Source of the DNA: Crocinitomicaceae bacterium
GTDB taxonomy: Bacteria; Bacteroidota; Bacteroidia; Flavobacteriales_D; Crocinitomicaceae
DNA length: 64,000 nt
Reading direction: 5' to 3'
NCBI GenBank assembly: GCA_016708105.1
Contig: JADJGJ010000001.1
Coordinates: forward strand, 496,001-560,000
Shown: in pieces, positions 1-7,503 of the stretch
Numbering within the stretch: position 1 is the stretch's first letter
How the letters are laid out: every line of letters begins with the position of its first letter
The notes under the pieces: model-generated
What the model was told of the DNA's origin: nothing
The model's database searches: none
What the model saw: only the letters and a program-made list of their open reading frames with translations
Position numbers and translations under genes: made by a program

Positions 1-321
1 AGAAAAAATAAAAACTATCTGCAATTAGTAGATGCAAAAGAAACTGATCGTGAGCTTGAGATAAAAAGTGAAGTAATTGAGAATGATGTATGGTCTAAAA
101 TGGAAACGGATGTTTTGATGGGATTGCTGAAAAAATTACCGGATGTTTCCCGCAAGGTTTTCAATCTTTACGTGATTGACGGCTATACACACAAAGAGAT
201 AGGAGAGATGCTTGAGATTTCAGACGGAACATCAAAATGGCATTTGTCCAACGCGCGCAAATTGCTTCGCGATATGATATTAAAAATTCAAAAATCAAAT
301 AATCTGGAAATCTGGGCATAA
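1..321 (+). CDS. ECF-type RNA polymerase sigma factor, C-terminal part (5' end outside window)
   Basis: The frame is open from the first base, so the start lies upstream. About 106 residues are visible. The end is a sigma-70 region 4 helix-turn-helix: a predicted LPDVSRKVFNLYVIDG helix, then GYTHKEIGEMLEIS and GTSKWHLSNARKLLR, the usual sigma4 pattern in Bacteroidota ECF factors. It would direct RNA polymerase to a specific promoter set. The stop is 4 bp before the next gene, which encodes a one-pass membrane protein likely to act as its partner or anti-sigma factor. The family call is firm; the regulon is unknown. Confidence 0.88.
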   Translation, partial: RKNKNYLQLVDAKETDRELEIKSEVIENDVWSKMETDVLMGLLKKLPDVSRKVFNLYVIDGYTHKEIGEMLEISDGTSKWHLSNARKLLRDMILKIQKSNNLEIWA

Positions 322-325
322 AGAA

Positions 326-1987
326 GTGAGTGTTGAGGATAAAAATATGGATGATATTTTCAGAGCTGCCGCTCAAGACCAAAAATTGAATTATAAGGCA
401 GATTACTGGAATGAGATGAAAGCAAATCTTGATGATGCTGCTTTGGATGACGCTTTTCGCTATGCGGCTGACAAGTTCATGGTTACTGCGCCTGCAGATG
501 TGAGTAATTCACTTGACGACGCTTTGCTTGATGGTACATTTCACAACGCGGCTTCAAATCAAAACTTGACATATAGCGCTGCTGCATGGACTGAGTTTTT
601 GCAACAAGAAGAAATTTTGTTTCAAGATGAAGCGTTCCTTGCTGCATCTAATTTGATTACTGCAGATTATCATCCTGCATATTGGACTGAGGCTGATACC
701 GCATTGCAAAATGAAGGATTACATTTTGAATATAAATCTGAATATTGGGATCAAGCGCGCATATTGCTTGATAAGGGAGATCGCAGTGTGTTCTTCTATC
801 GCTGGGCATCTGTTGCTGCTATTCTTCTGTTGATTTCTGGTGGTGCATTTTTCTTTGTGAATGATTCACATGTCGGGTTTGCACGAAATCAAAATCATCA
901 TCAAGAATTGAATCGTAACTACCATCAAACTAATCTGAATAATCAAACTCTTACCGTTTCAAATAACAATACTGAGTCTGAATCAAACAATCACCGCATT
1001 GAACAAAATTACACTGATCAATTAAATCATGAATTCAAACACAATTCAGACAATGAAAAACTTTCAAATGGAGATTTAACTCTACCGGGTGATAATCATT
1101 CAGTCAATGGTTCTGATATGCCTGATCATGGAACCGGAATATCAGATGATAGCGATAATGCAATTGCAGGCGGCCAACCGGTAATTGACATCAACAATGA
1201 GCATAATCAAGTTGAAAATTCTGAAAATGTTCATGAAATATTTACGTCAGATTTCACTTCAACACCAACTAAATTTTCTGCAGCAACAATCAATAAAATT
1301 CAGCGAGAAGATGATGCATTCAATGTGCCTCTGATAGAAATTGAAAAATATACCAATTTGCCTGATCATTCAGTGTCATTTATTGGACAAGCCGGGCTTG
1401 GCAACAAATATGGAGAATATGAACTGACGCCATCATGGAGAACATCCGTAGGATTTGAGTATAAAAGAACTTCACATGACAGATTCAGAAATTTTGAATT
1501 TGGAGGACAGTTTTCATTCAATCATGTGAGACAAAATGATTTTGGAACTGAGCGTCGCGTAACTGTTTTCAATCATACCGGCGGAGTTGATAAATTCTGG
1601 TATAAATTACAACTGAAAGACATGATTTATGCAAACACGTCTTTGGTGATGAGTTATAAAATTGATCGCAGACAAAACTTAAGATTCACTTTAGGTGCAG
1701 ATTATCTTGTGTTTGTTCAATCCAATATGTCATATCAAAATGAGCCTGATGCTGGCATCACCACAGTGAACAACAATTGGGGAGTAAAAGATGGAATTAA
1801 AAAATTTGATTTGCGAATGGGTATCGGTTATGAGTTTGAATTAAACCAACGATTTGCACTTCAATTAAATGGCAGTGCCGGATTATTTGACCGCTCTGAT
1901 GATGAATTTATTCATGACGAATTTAAGGATCGTGAAATGAACGTAACACTTGGAATTAAATACACATTTGTCAATTGTATCAGATGA
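326..1987 (+). CDS. Sigma-linked membrane protein: repeat-built N-terminus, one TM segment, barrel-like C-terminus
   Basis: 553 residues from a GTG start 4 bp after the sigma gene; an ATG at 347 is an alternative. Residues 1-155 hold four or five degenerate ~30-residue repeats with signatures such as DDAFRYAA and YKADYWNEM (an acidic helix followed by a Tyr-x-x-Tyr-Trp turn). A hydrophobic segment (WASVAAILLLISGGAFFFV) lies near residues 160-178. A polar Asn/His/Asp-rich linker runs to about residue 330. The last ~210 residues alternate aromatic and polar residues like an outer membrane beta-barrel (FIGQAGLGNKYGEYELTPSW, FDLRMGIGYEFEL, ending in NVTLGIKYTF). Position next to an ECF sigma gene suggests an anti-sigma or sensor role. 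Topology is inferred: the N-terminus would be cytoplasmic, and a barrel on the same chain would have to reach the outer membrane. Confidence 0.7.
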   Translation: MSVEDKNMDDIFRAAAQDQKLNYKADYWNEMKANLDDAALDDAFRYAADKFMVTAPADVSNSLDDALLDGTFHNAASNQNLTYSAAAWTEFLQQEEILFQDEAFLAASNLITADYHPAYWTEADTALQNEGLHFEYKSEYWDQARILLDKGDRSVFFYRWASVAAILLLISGGAFFFVNDSHVGFARNQNHHQELNRNYHQTNLNNQTLTVSNNNTESESNNHRIEQNYTDQLNHEFKHNSDNEKLSNGDLTLPGDNHSVNGSDMPDHGTGISDDSDNAIAGGQPVIDINNEHNQVENSENVHEIFTSDFTSTPTKFSAATINKIQREDDAFNVPLIEIEKYTNLPDHSVSFIGQAGLGNKYGEYELTPSWRTSVGFEYKRTSHDRFRNFEFGGQFSFNHVRQNDFGTERRVTVFNHTGGVDKFWYKLQLKDMIYANTSLVMSYKIDRRQNLRFTLGADYLVFVQSNMSYQNEPDAGITTVNNNWGVKDGIKKFDLRMGIGYEFELNQRFALQLNGSAGLFDRSDDEFIHDEFKDREMNVTLGIKYTFVNCIR

Positions 1988-3039
1988 AAAACGGTTTTGT
2001 ACTAATTATATTCATGGTCATTTTTTCTGCTTGTAAGAAAGAACCTTTGCCGGTATTGCCTGATGAAAATGAACCGTATTATTCAATCAGAGGGGATGTA
2101 AATGATGATTCAATCAACTGGATTGTTGGTCTTGATGACGCCACTTTTACATACGGTGTTGGTGAGATGAACGGTATAAATACCTACTACGGGCAAATCA
2201 ATGCAGGTACTGGTGACATGGCTGTCAAAATTGAAATACTTGAACCTGAAATTTTTTACAATGGATCATCTGTTGCTGCTATTTCATCTCAGACTTTGAA
2301 TTATTTGGTGCATGAACCTGGAGCAATAAAATTTAACTTCGGACTCAACTATAGTCAGTTTAATTACATTCTAATTAAAAATGAATCAGGTGATTTTGAA
2401 TATATGACTCAGGTTAATTTCACTGAGTTTGGAATACATCCTCTTACCATGAAATTTACTGATTATAGTTCATCAGAAAGTTTTAATATTCCGGTTTGTT
2501 TTGGTTTTGAAAAGGAACAGATTTCTGCTGAGTTCACCTCGTCAGGGCAAGGTGATACCTTACACACGCAGCCTAGCAATTTAGAAGGAACACATGCCTG
2601 GTATCTTAATAACGAATTGGTGAGTAATGAAGCTCAATTAGTCAAGCCAATGCAAGACGGAATTTATTCACTTAGACATGAGTATACTGATATTAGCGGT
2701 AACCAAGCACGTTATGAAACACTGATCAGATTTTTAAATGGCGAACATTATTGGCAGATGAAATATTATTATTTGATTCCGGAAGATCCAACATCTCATT
2801 ATGGCAACGTAATTGTTTCCATGAAAAAGGACGGTCAATGGTATAGCAGTGAGCATTGCCCCCTCAATCTTGAGCAAATTTTTCATACCGCAAATATTTC
2901 AACCTACGTAAATTCTGATCTTCAACCTGAGTCTACCAAATTTGATTTTTCTTTTGAGTCTGTATTATATAATGATAATCAAACAGATTCATTACATTTG
3001 GATGATATGACTGGCACTATCAGTGTTGGAATAAAATGA
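1984..3039 (+). CDS. Putative lipoprotein in the sigma-factor operon
   Basis: I start it at the ATG that overlaps the previous stop by 4 nt (ATGA); a TTG three codons upstream is possible but unneeded. The N-terminus MKNGFVLIIFMVIFSAC is a lipoprotein signal peptide, with Cys in a VIFSAC lipobox followed by KKEP. About 340 residues follow with no family I recognise. The middle (LEGTHAWYLNNELVSNEAQL) reads like an Ig/PKD-type beta domain. The overlap implies translational coupling to the upstream barrel-like protein, so the two may work together at the envelope. Function unknown. Confidence 0.75.
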   Translation: MKNGFVLIIFMVIFSACKKEPLPVLPDENEPYYSIRGDVNDDSINWIVGLDDATFTYGVGEMNGINTYYGQINAGTGDMAVKIEILEPEIFYNGSSVAAISSQTLNYLVHEPGAIKFNFGLNYSQFNYILIKNESGDFEYMTQVNFTEFGIHPLTMKFTDYSSSESFNIPVCFGFEKEQISAEFTSSGQGDTLHTQPSNLEGTHAWYLNNELVSNEAQLVKPMQDGIYSLRHEYTDISGNQARYETLIRFLNGEHYWQMKYYYLIPEDPTSHYGNVIVSMKKDGQWYSSEHCPLNLEQIFHTANISTYVNSDLQPESTKFDFSFESVLYNDNQTDSLHLDDMTGTISVGIK

Positions 3040-3121
3040 GTATAATCTTTTACTCCAAATCTGACTGACTTGCTGCTTTGCATACATTGAGAACATAAAA
3101 ATTTCTAAACCAAAATAAACC

Positions 3122-4213
3122 ATGAATAAACTTTTACTTTTATCTGCATGTGTACTTTTTGTCTATCATGCCGATGCACAAATTACAATTGATCAGTCAG
3201 ATTTTCCGGGTGCAGATGACACTGCGCTTGTGAGTGTTTCAGATGATACATCACTTGATTTAACACAAACCGGAACTGATTTCACCTGGGATTACAGCAC
3301 GCTACACATCATGTCACAGCGTATTGATACTTTTTTCAATTTATCAGATGCAAGCGCCTTGTATCAGTTGCAGTTTAATAATTTCATTTTGCAACCTGAT
3401 TATGCTTCAGATTATTATTATGATTTAATTGGATTTGAATTGGCCGGTGCTGAAGATGTAGGTATTGCTATTTCTGATCCGGTTGGATTCGTAAAAATTA
3501 CCAGTTCAGTTGTTCAGAATGTAGGTTTGGGTCTCAATCTAAACGGATATGAAGTTCCTATGGCTTCTGATACTATTGACACAGAATATGAATTACCTAT
3601 GTCTTATGGTGATGCTTGGACATCTGACTCATACATTTATGTTGATTTGAATCCGGCTTTCAATGGAATTTTTCAACGGTACCAATATCGCACATCTGAA
3701 GTTGACGGATGGGGAACAATCACTACCCGTTTTGGAACATTTGATGCTATCAGAGTGAGATCAGAATTGATGTATGATGATTCAGCTTACGTTGATTTTG
3801 GATTTGGTGGAACATGGCTTGAGTTGCCAACTCCTGATGAGGTTCATTACACTTGGTGGTCTGAAGGAAATAAAATTCCGGTGATGAAAGTAGTTGCACA
3901 AATAGTTGGTGGCAATGAGGTAATCACACGTGTTGAATTTAAAGATCAAGAGAGAAATCTTGCAAGCATTGAAGAGTCTGAATCTTTTGCCGGAGAAATT
4001 TATCCAAACCCGGCAAATGGAAATGTAACCGTTGTTGTTGAACCAGGTGTGCAGCAGATTGAAGTTTATTCTGTTTCAGGACAAATCATGTTGACTGAAC
4101 AAGTAAATTCAAATCAAATTCAGTTAAATGTGGCTGATTGGACAACCGGTGTATACGTAATTAAATTATATAGTGCTGACGGAATTTCTGCAACAAAACT
4201 CATTGTTGAATAA
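3122..4213 (+). CDS. Secreted protein with T9SS type A sorting domain
   Basis: 363 residues. MNKLLLLSACVLFVYHADAQ is a Sec signal peptide. The body is beta-rich and has no enzyme motif I recognise. The last ~72 residues are a type A T9SS C-terminal domain: GEIYPNPANGNVTV, then IEVYSVSGQIM, then WTTGVYVIKLYS and a short TKLIVE tail. The protein should be exported through the Sor/Por translocon, with the domain removed by a PorU-type sortase such as the one at 39017-42853. It lies 82 bp after the lipoprotein gene and is followed by a terminator, so it may be the last gene of the sigma operon. Confidence 0.85.
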   Translation: MNKLLLLSACVLFVYHADAQITIDQSDFPGADDTALVSVSDDTSLDLTQTGTDFTWDYSTLHIMSQRIDTFFNLSDASALYQLQFNNFILQPDYASDYYYDLIGFELAGAEDVGIAISDPVGFVKITSSVVQNVGLGLNLNGYEVPMASDTIDTEYELPMSYGDAWTSDSYIYVDLNPAFNGIFQRYQYRTSEVDGWGTITTRFGTFDAIRVRSELMYDDSAYVDFGFGGTWLELPTPDEVHYTWWSEGNKIPVMKVVAQIVGGNEVITRVEFKDQERNLASIEESESFAGEIYPNPANGNVTVVVEPGVQQIEVYSVSGQIMLTEQVNSNQIQLNVADWTTGVYVIKLYSADGISATKLIVE

Positions 4214-4237
4214 AAAATATTCATTTAAAAAATTGAG

Positions 4238-4267
4238 AGACTGTTCTAATGAGCAGTCTTTTTTTTT
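4238..4267 (+). terminator. Rho-independent terminator after the T9SS cargo gene
   Basis: A 6-bp perfect stem AGACTG/CAGTCT with a 10-nt loop is followed at once by a run of nine T. It starts 24 bp after the stop codon at 4213 and closes the first operon. Confidence 0.8.
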
Positions 4268-4331
4268 ATGCTGAAAATTGCGAGAAAAAACTGTCATGCA
4301 AAGGTTGAATCATTGTCTTGCATTAGCCCAA

Positions 4332-4463
4332 TCAAGCACTAGAATCTGAACGTCAATTGAAGGGTTAAATCAAATTCATTGCCTAGGCGCAGGTCGCGAC
4401 CTGCGCCTACGGGACGATCATAAATTGCAACCCGTTTTTGTTCAATATTCATACAATTGCATA
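4332..4463. repeat. Dispersed ~132-bp inverted-repeat element, copy 1
   Basis: Its centre (4384-4409) is a perfect 26-bp palindrome, TAGGCGCAGGTCG on each strand. It shares GTCAATTGAAGGGTT and GCGACCTGCGCCTAC with the copy at 7241-7371. The outer ends resemble the TTAAGCAAT/ATTGCTTAA ends of the other copies but are diverged. It fills most of the 316-bp gap between the T9SS gene and rnpB and has no coding capacity. REP- or MITE-like is an inference. Confidence 0.7.
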
Positions 4464-4490
4464 ATTTGAGATTAAACAGAGTGCCTTGAC

Positions 4491-4524
4491 TTGATAATCT
4501 GAAAGACATAATGCCTTATCTTTG
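4491..4524 (+). promoter_or_regulatory. Bacteroidota-type promoter of rnpB
   Basis: TTG at 4491-4493, 23-bp spacer, then TATCTTTG at 4517-4524, a full match to the TAnnTTTG -7 box. The predicted RNA 5' end (the P1 strand of RNase P RNA at 4530) lies 6 nt after the box. This makes the promoter a useful internal ruler for the rest of the window. Confidence 0.82.
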
Positions 4525-4529
4525 TATTT

Positions 4530-4915
4530 GCAAACCGTCTTGTCGCTGTGCATGAAAATTGTGCAGAGGAAAGTCCGGGCAGTGCAGAGCATCATGCTTC
4601 CTAACGGGAAGGCAGTTCACCTGAAAAGGTTTATTGACAGAAAGTGCCGCAGAAACTTAAACCGCCAACTAAAGTTTATACTTTGGATGGTAAGGGTGAA
4701 AAGGTGAGGTAAGAGCTCACCGCGGTTGTAGTGATATAACCGGCAAGGTAAACCTCATGAACTGAAATATCACGTATACCGGGGTCAGGTCTGCTCGGCC
4801 TTGGCTCATTGAGCAACCCGGAGGGTAGATAGATAGACTTTGTCAGTGATGACTGAGCCAGATAAATGACAGGAGTTCGCCCATGGCGAATACAGAACCC
4901 GGCTTACAGGTTTGC
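4530..4915 (+). ncRNA. rnpB: RNase P RNA (catalytic RNA for tRNA 5' maturation)
   Basis: The universally conserved blocks are present in order: GAGGAAAGTCCGGGC near 4564, AACGGGAAGGC, ACAGAAAGTGCCGC, AAGGGTGAAAAGGTGAGGTA with AGCTCACCGCG, GGCAAGGTAAACC, TAGATAGAT, and ACAGAACCCGGCTTAC at the 3' end. The ends pair as helix P1, GCAAACC (4530-4536) with GGTTTGC (4909-4915), and six T follow, so P1 plus the T run may also end transcription. Length ~386 nt fits a bacterial type A molecule. It cuts the 5' leader from pre-tRNAs with the RnpA protein, which is not in this window. Confidence 0.96.
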
Positions 4916-5002
4916 TTTTTTAGTCTAAATGGTCTTGAGTTATTTTTCATGCATTGAAAAATATCCTGACAAGAAATAAATAATGAAATGCGCAAATAAA
5001 AA

Positions 5003-5548
5003 ATGGCGGAACAGGAAAAAAATAAAAATAAAAAATTACAACTTCTGCTCGATGATTTGTCATCAGAAAACATAGATAAACAACTTGCTGCTGTTGATGC
5101 CTTGCGTGCGCATGGAAATGAAACAATCATCAGAAATTTGCTTGATGTTTACAAAACAACTGGTTCTGATGAATTGAAAAATGAAATAAGTGATTTGCTT
5201 AATACCATCAAGTCAGAAAAAACACCGGCTGTGGTCATGAAGTATCTTGCAGATAAAAAATATGCTGATCAGAAAATTATTTTGCTAACCTCAGCTTGGA
5301 GTTCTGGGTTAGATTATTCTCCCTATGTTGCGGGGCTTGTTAACCTAGCAATTGATGGTGACTTGATGGAAGTTTTTGAAATTCAAACAATCATTGAAAA
5401 TCTAGAAACTTTACCTTCAGATGAAGTGATTAATGAAGGTTTAATAGTGCTTGGAAATTATCTTGCAGAAAATAAAAATGAATCATCTCCTCGCATAGAT
5501 TTGTTGATGCAAATTGGAAATCATTTGAAAAAATTAAATGAAGATTAA
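5003..5548 (+). CDS. HEAT-like alpha-helical protein of unknown function
   Basis: 181 residues, no signal peptide. A Lys/Asn/Glu-rich start (MAEQEKNKNKKLQLLL) is followed by paired helices of HEAT/ARM style (IDKQLAAVDALRAHGNETII, then LDVYKTTGSDELKNEISDLL). It probably acts as a cytoplasmic scaffold or adaptor. It sits 3 bp upstream of trmB and is almost surely cotranscribed with it. I cannot name its partner. Confidence 0.75.
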   Translation: MAEQEKNKNKKLQLLLDDLSSENIDKQLAAVDALRAHGNETIIRNLLDVYKTTGSDELKNEISDLLNTIKSEKTPAVVMKYLADKKYADQKIILLTSAWSSGLDYSPYVAGLVNLAIDGDLMEVFEIQTIIENLETLPSDEVINEGLIVLGNYLAENKNESSPRIDLLMQIGNHLKKLNED

Positions 5549-5551
5549 AGC

Positions 5552-6235
5552 ATGAGTGCAAAAAAAAAACTCCAGCGATTTGCTGAAGTGAAAAAAATGC
5601 CCTGCGTTTTTGAACCTTCCATGGATGATTGTTTTCATCGCACCTATTATATGAAGGGAAAATGGAGATCAGATTATTTTAAAAATGAGCATCCTCTTAT
5701 TTTGGAATTAGGTTGTGGCAAGGGAGAATATTCAGTTGGTTTGGGAAAACAATTTCCTGAACATAATTACATTGGTGTTGATATCAAAGGCGCACGCATT
5801 TGGTACGGCGCAAAGGAAGTGACAGAAAGCAATATGCACAATGTTGCTTTTTTGCGCACGCGAATTGATTTTATTGATGCTTTTTTTGATCAGCGTGAAG
5901 TGGATGAAATCTGGCTGACATTTTCTGATCCGCAACCTCAAAAACCAAACAAGCGATTAAGTTCAAAACACTTTGTTGAATTGTATCGCAAGTTTTTAAA
6001 ACCCGGCGGCATCATTCATCTCAAAACAGATAGTGATTTATTATTTGAATCAACGCTTGATCAAATTTCAGAAAACGGATACAAATTACTGGAGAGCACC
6101 TGGGACTTGTATGGTAGGCCATCAGCAGATTATGACGAGCAAACACGCAAAATTTTACATATCAAAACCTATTATGAACAACTTTTTTCATCTCGAGGGC
6201 ATTTGATTAAGTATTGTAAGTTTCAGATAGACTGA
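5552..6235 (+). CDS. trmB: tRNA (guanine-N7-)-methyltransferase
   Basis: Makes m7G46 in the variable loop of tRNA using S-adenosylmethionine. 227 residues, usual size. The class I methyltransferase motif I is LELGCGKGEYSVGLGKQFP, followed by NYIGVDIKGARIW. The family signature WLTFSDPQPQKPNKRLSS (canonical form FPDPWPKKRH) is present in a Bacteroidota-like variant, with KPGGIIHLKTDS after it. It begins 3 bp after the HEAT-like gene. Confidence 0.93.
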   Translation: MSAKKKLQRFAEVKKMPCVFEPSMDDCFHRTYYMKGKWRSDYFKNEHPLILELGCGKGEYSVGLGKQFPEHNYIGVDIKGARIWYGAKEVTESNMHNVAFLRTRIDFIDAFFDQREVDEIWLTFSDPQPQKPNKRLSSKHFVELYRKFLKPGGIIHLKTDSDLLFESTLDQISENGYKLLESTWDLYGRPSADYDEQTRKILHIKTYYEQLFSSRGHLIKYCKFQID

Positions 6236-6350
6236 TATTTAACATTGCCTGTTTGAAAATCATGGGCTAAAACCATTGAAAAAAGTTAGTTTGGTGCTAA
6301 ATTAGAGGCAACGCTCACAATTGGAAAGCGTACTATAAGAAACGAAGATT

Positions 6351-6881
6351 TTGAAATTAGCAAGATTTTATAGAGACGGAGAGCTTTCAGACATTCGGGT
6401 ATCGAGTGCTGATGATGTGTTGTTTGAGGTACATAATTTATTTGCCGGAGAAGAACTTTCAGAAGATGCGGTGCGTGATATGATTCTTACAAAAAACACC
6501 GGACAAATGAGTCATGTTGATGAATTGCGTCTTGATTTCAATCGTATTTTCAGAAAAAGAGATATTAGGCATGCCCGTCGGTGGGGAGCTTACGCGTTCA
6601 AAGATTCATTTGAATATTGTGGAAAATTTTCCACTGAAACCATCCTCAATATTAAAAATGAGCAACGTTATCTTGCAGCTTGCTTCAGTGATTACATGGT
6701 ACTTGTTCCAAGATTAGGATCATCAGGCAAAGAACCTTATTTGTTTGCTTCACTAAAAAACGGTTATTACTATTTGTTGAATGCAGATGAGTTACCACCG
6801 TCAAATCCGCTTTGGGCATCTGTAAAAAAATTAGGCGGATGGATTCAAAAAAAGATTTCTTTCAAGACGTCTACCAAGTAG
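6351..6881 (+). CDS. Unrecognised protein overlapping the ATL gene
   Basis: 176 residues from a TTG start; an in-frame stop at 6336-6338 leaves only ATT or ACG as other start choices. No signal peptide or membrane segment. The middle is basic (RIFRKRDIRHARRWGAYAF) and the second half is beta-rich (YLAACFSDYMVLVPRL, LFASLKNGYYYLLN). I do not recognise the family. Its last 43 nt overlap the start of the alkyltransferase-like gene in another frame, so the two are translationally linked. A nucleic-acid role would fit the basic stretch and the neighbour, but that is only inference. Confidence 0.6.
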   Translation: MKLARFYRDGELSDIRVSSADDVLFEVHNLFAGEELSEDAVRDMILTKNTGQMSHVDELRLDFNRIFRKRDIRHARRWGAYAFKDSFEYCGKFSTETILNIKNEQRYLAACFSDYMVLVPRLGSSGKEPYLFASLKNGYYYLLNADELPPSNPLWASVKKLGGWIQKKISFKTSTK

Positions 6882-7177
6882 TTCGTCTAATTCCTTTTGG
6901 CAGAGTTACATCTTACGGGGCTATTGCTAAATATCTTGGCGCAGCTAAATCAAGTCGGCTTGTGGGGTACGCTATGAATGGTTCACATCATTTACAAAAT
7001 CCGGTGCCGGCGCATCGGGTGGTAAACCGCAACGGAATGCTCACCGGTAAATTTCATTTTGATTCGCCTGAGGCTATGGAAAAGGCGTTGGAAAAAGAAG
7101 GAGTCGTGGTAAAAAATGATCAAGTAATAAATCTCAAGGATGTATTCTGGGATCCTAGTTGTGAATTGAATCTATAA
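6839..7177 (+). CDS. Alkyltransferase-like protein (ATL; MGMT DNA-binding domain without the reactive Cys)
   Basis: 113 residues from the ATG at 6839; an upstream GTG-type extension to 6812 is less likely. It matches the MGMT C-terminal DNA-binding domain: FFQDVYQVVRLIPFGRVTSYGAIAKYLG, then GYAMNG and PVPAHRVVNRNG. In repair methyltransferases the last motif is PCHRV with the alkyl-accepting Cys. Here it is PAHRV, so it cannot remove alkyl groups itself. ATL proteins bind O6-alkylguanine and flag it for nucleotide excision repair. It overlaps the preceding unknown gene by 43 nt. Confidence 0.88.
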   Translation: MDSKKDFFQDVYQVVRLIPFGRVTSYGAIAKYLGAAKSSRLVGYAMNGSHHLQNPVPAHRVVNRNGMLTGKFHFDSPEAMEKALEKEGVVVKNDQVINLKDVFWDPSCELNL

Positions 7178-7240
7178 TCAAGATAGAAATGAATTAGTTC
7201 ATATCAGATTTACATGTTGAACAGAATCAGATTATCCTAA

Positions 7241-7371
7241 TTAAGCAATAGAATCTTGAGGTCAATTGAAGGGTTGCAAATCAAACTCATCGTATAGGCG
7301 TAGGTTGCGACCTGCGCCTACAGAAAGATAAATTGTAACCCGTCTCGTTTAATACCCATTCAATTGCTTAA
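7241..7371. repeat. Dispersed 131-bp inverted-repeat element, copy 2
   Basis: Bounded by perfect 9-bp inverted ends, TTAAGCAAT (7241-7249) and ATTGCTTAA (7363-7371). An inner pair GGGTTGCAA / TTGTAACCC and a central imperfect palindrome at 7295-7320 nest inside. It shares long blocks with copy 1 and TTAAGCAATAGAATCTTGA with copy 3. It lies in the 326-bp gap between the ATL gene and serS. The rest of the gap (7372-7503) holds a GTGG/CCAC hairpin and a fragment CAACCTGCGCCTGCAATTG related to the element core. Confidence 0.75.
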
Positions 7372-7503
7372 AATGAGATAAGTGGTGAGCCACACGCGTT
7401 GAAAGATCAGATAGTCCCGCATACACATGCTGCAACCTGCGCCTGCAATTGCCAACATGCTTTCGGTATTATTTTGTAAATTTACCGGTTCAAATCACCA
7501 AAC

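Noticed and set aside
4522..4707. Plus-strand 61-codon frame
   Set aside because: It lies inside RNase P RNA, whose conserved blocks explain the sequence.
4843..5130. Minus-strand 95-codon frame
   Set aside because: Antisense to the rnpB 3' end and the HEAT-like gene; Ser/Cys/Phe-rich, no start context.
7486..7500. GGTTCAAATC resembling a tRNA T-loop just before serS
   Set aside because: No acceptor, D or anticodon stems can be paired around it.
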